Assembly: GCA_910574715.1 (NCBI GenBank)
Contig: CAJTCH010000029.1
Location: 1-62,645, forward strand
Origin: Lachnospiraceae bacterium
GTDB taxonomy: Bacteria; Bacillota; Clostridia; Lachnospirales; Lachnospiraceae
DNA length: 62,645 nt
Reading direction: 5' to 3'
The stretch's first letter is position 1. Every line of letters starts with the position of its first letter. Positions 62,198-62,645 of this stretch are shown piece after piece. A model generated the notes under the pieces. That model worked only from the letters and a program-made list of their open reading frames with translations. It did no database searches and was not told the origin of the DNA. A program made the position numbers and the translations under genes.

Positions 62198-62570
62198 CTG
62201 CAAGACGGTCTGGGATATTGTTACGGATAATAAAAATTATAGATGGCGTAGCGATTTGTCTAGAATTGAAGTGATTAATGAAACGTGCTTTGATGAATAT
62301 ACAAAGGAAGGATTTGTGACCCGTTTCCGTATCACAGAGAAAGAGCCTTATCGAATATATCGATTTGCTATGGAGAATAAGAACATGTGCGGAAACTGGA
62401 TCGGCCTGTTCGAGAAACGGGACGGTGGGACACAGATTACTTTTACAGAAGAAGTCCAGGTAAAAAATCCCATTATGAACCTGTTTGTAAAGGGCTACCT
62501 AAAAAAGCAACAGGCAAAATATATTGCAGATTTAAAAGAGGCTATTAGGCCACTTATAAATATTTTTTGA
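62160..62570 (+). CDS. SRPBCC-family (START-like) protein
   Basis: 136 aa from ATG 62160 with GGGAGGGG upstream, overlapping the methyltransferase. KRSIVVAEFPCDCKTVWDIV, WRSDLSRIEVINE and WIGLFEKRDGGTQITFTEEV are the fold's strands and helix; the family binds hydrophobic ligands (polyketide cyclases, Bet v1-like). Last gene seen in the run. May carry or cyclise a small molecule. Confidence 0.85.
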   Translation: MKRSIVVAEFPCDCKTVWDIVTDNKNYRWRSDLSRIEVINETCFDEYTKEGFVTRFRITEKEPYRIYRFAMENKNMCGNWIGLFEKRDGGTQITFTEEVQVKNPIMNLFVKGYLKKQQAKYIADLKEAIRPLINIF

Positions 62571-62589
62571 CGCAAAATGGCAAAATTTC

Positions 62590-62629
62590 TGCATAAGAAA
62601 AACACTTATGCCAATGCTGGTATAAGCAC
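62590..62629 (+). other. Overlapping hairpins after the SRPBCC gene
   Basis: GCATAAG...CTTATGC (7 bp) overlaps a second possible stem CTTATGCC...GGTATAAG. The pair is mutually exclusive, like an attenuator or the leader of a gene beyond the window. No T-run is seen. Confidence 0.35.
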
Positions 62630-62645
62630 AAGGTTTCTAACGGTT

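Noticed and set aside
62571..62600. CGCAAAATGG followed by TGCATAAG at the right edge
   Set aside because: Spacing is 19 bp and the second half overlaps a hairpin; it does not fit the four-site architecture.
1..62645. CRISPR arrays, tRNA or rRNA genes
   Set aside because: No spaced short palindromic repeats, cloverleaf-like sequences or rRNA motifs were seen on reading both strands; a tool search could still find a divergent tRNA.

Overview
The window looks like a chromosomal segment of a gut-type Firmicute, most likely Lachnospiraceae (Clostridia). The support is the moderate GC, the many two-component/ABC-transporter pairs of clostridial type, AGGAGG ribosome binding sites, TnpV and Rpn-type mobile remnants, a thiamine salvage operon and an AbiE remnant. 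No tRNA, rRNA, CRISPR array or complete phage is visible. Family placement is inference; nothing here proves a species.

Layout. 0-6 kb: a complete IS4-type insertion sequence ends four bases before the likely start codon of an AgrC-like sensor kinase gene, followed by an AraC regulator and an ABC-2 transporter. 6-10 kb: a TPP-riboswitch-controlled thiamine salvage operon (thiM-thiE-HAD phosphatase-thiD-tenA), visibly GC-richer than its flanks. 10-20.4 kb: a two-component system, a lipoprotein, and a five-gene cassette (solute-binding lipoprotein, two sugar-type permeases, HlyD-like adaptor, MacB-like permease) with no ATPase of its own. 20.4-27.4 kb: a duplicated gene fragment, an Rpn-type nuclease gene, a truncated kinase, then a response regulator/kinase/ATPase/FtsX-permease module. 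27.5-36.7 kb: an alkyltransferase-like protein, an acetyltransferase, a LanFEG-type peptide-protection operon with its own two-component system, a YdcF protein, a RelB/RelE pair whose toxin is broken, and a Crp/Fnr regulator divergent from a ferredoxin. 36.7-39.7 kb: mobile-element debris. 40-52 kb: five copies of a lipoprotein/membrane-anchored paralogue family (DUF6070-like), acetolactate synthase with a TetR regulator, and a frameshifted blaR1 next to an AbiE remnant where blaI would be expected. 52-57.5 kb: an AlbA/Schlafen-type ATPase-domain gene, a nucleotidyltransferase, an IS66 transposase, a cluster of DnaA boxes, and a PadR/DUF1700 pair. 57.7-62.6 kb: an operon of small-molecule-modifying enzymes (GNAT, adenosine-deaminase-like, frameshifted nucleotidyltransferase, NTF2-like, unknown, methyltransferase, SRPBCC).

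The most interesting signal is regulatory. Four promoters scattered over 55 kb (3133, 21689, 49246, 57682) share one architecture: two 11-bp TGCAAAAATGG-type direct repeats exactly 21 bp apart, and a -10-like hexamer starting exactly 43 bp after the second repeat begins; three also have a -35-like hexamer at 17-bp spacing. This is the geometry of LytTR (AgrA-type) response regulators, and an AgrC-like kinase lies at the left edge with its 5' end hit by an IS. The four targets are an AraC/ABC unit, a truncated-kinase unit, one DUF6070-like lipoprotein and the enzyme operon at the right end. A second set of three promoters (39860, 39919, 50656) has a TACA-NN-TGTA dyad over the -10, as in BlaI/MecI/CopY control, and drives the other DUF6070-like genes on either side of the broken blaR1. 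So one paralogue family seems to be split between a putative quorum-type circuit and a putative BlaI-type circuit.

Many genes here are damaged (blaR1, relE, one nucleotidyltransferase, the first DUF6070-like copy, tnpV, abiEii, a kinase), so the region is under active decay and mobile-element traffic. Some single-base frameshifts could also be sequencing errors.
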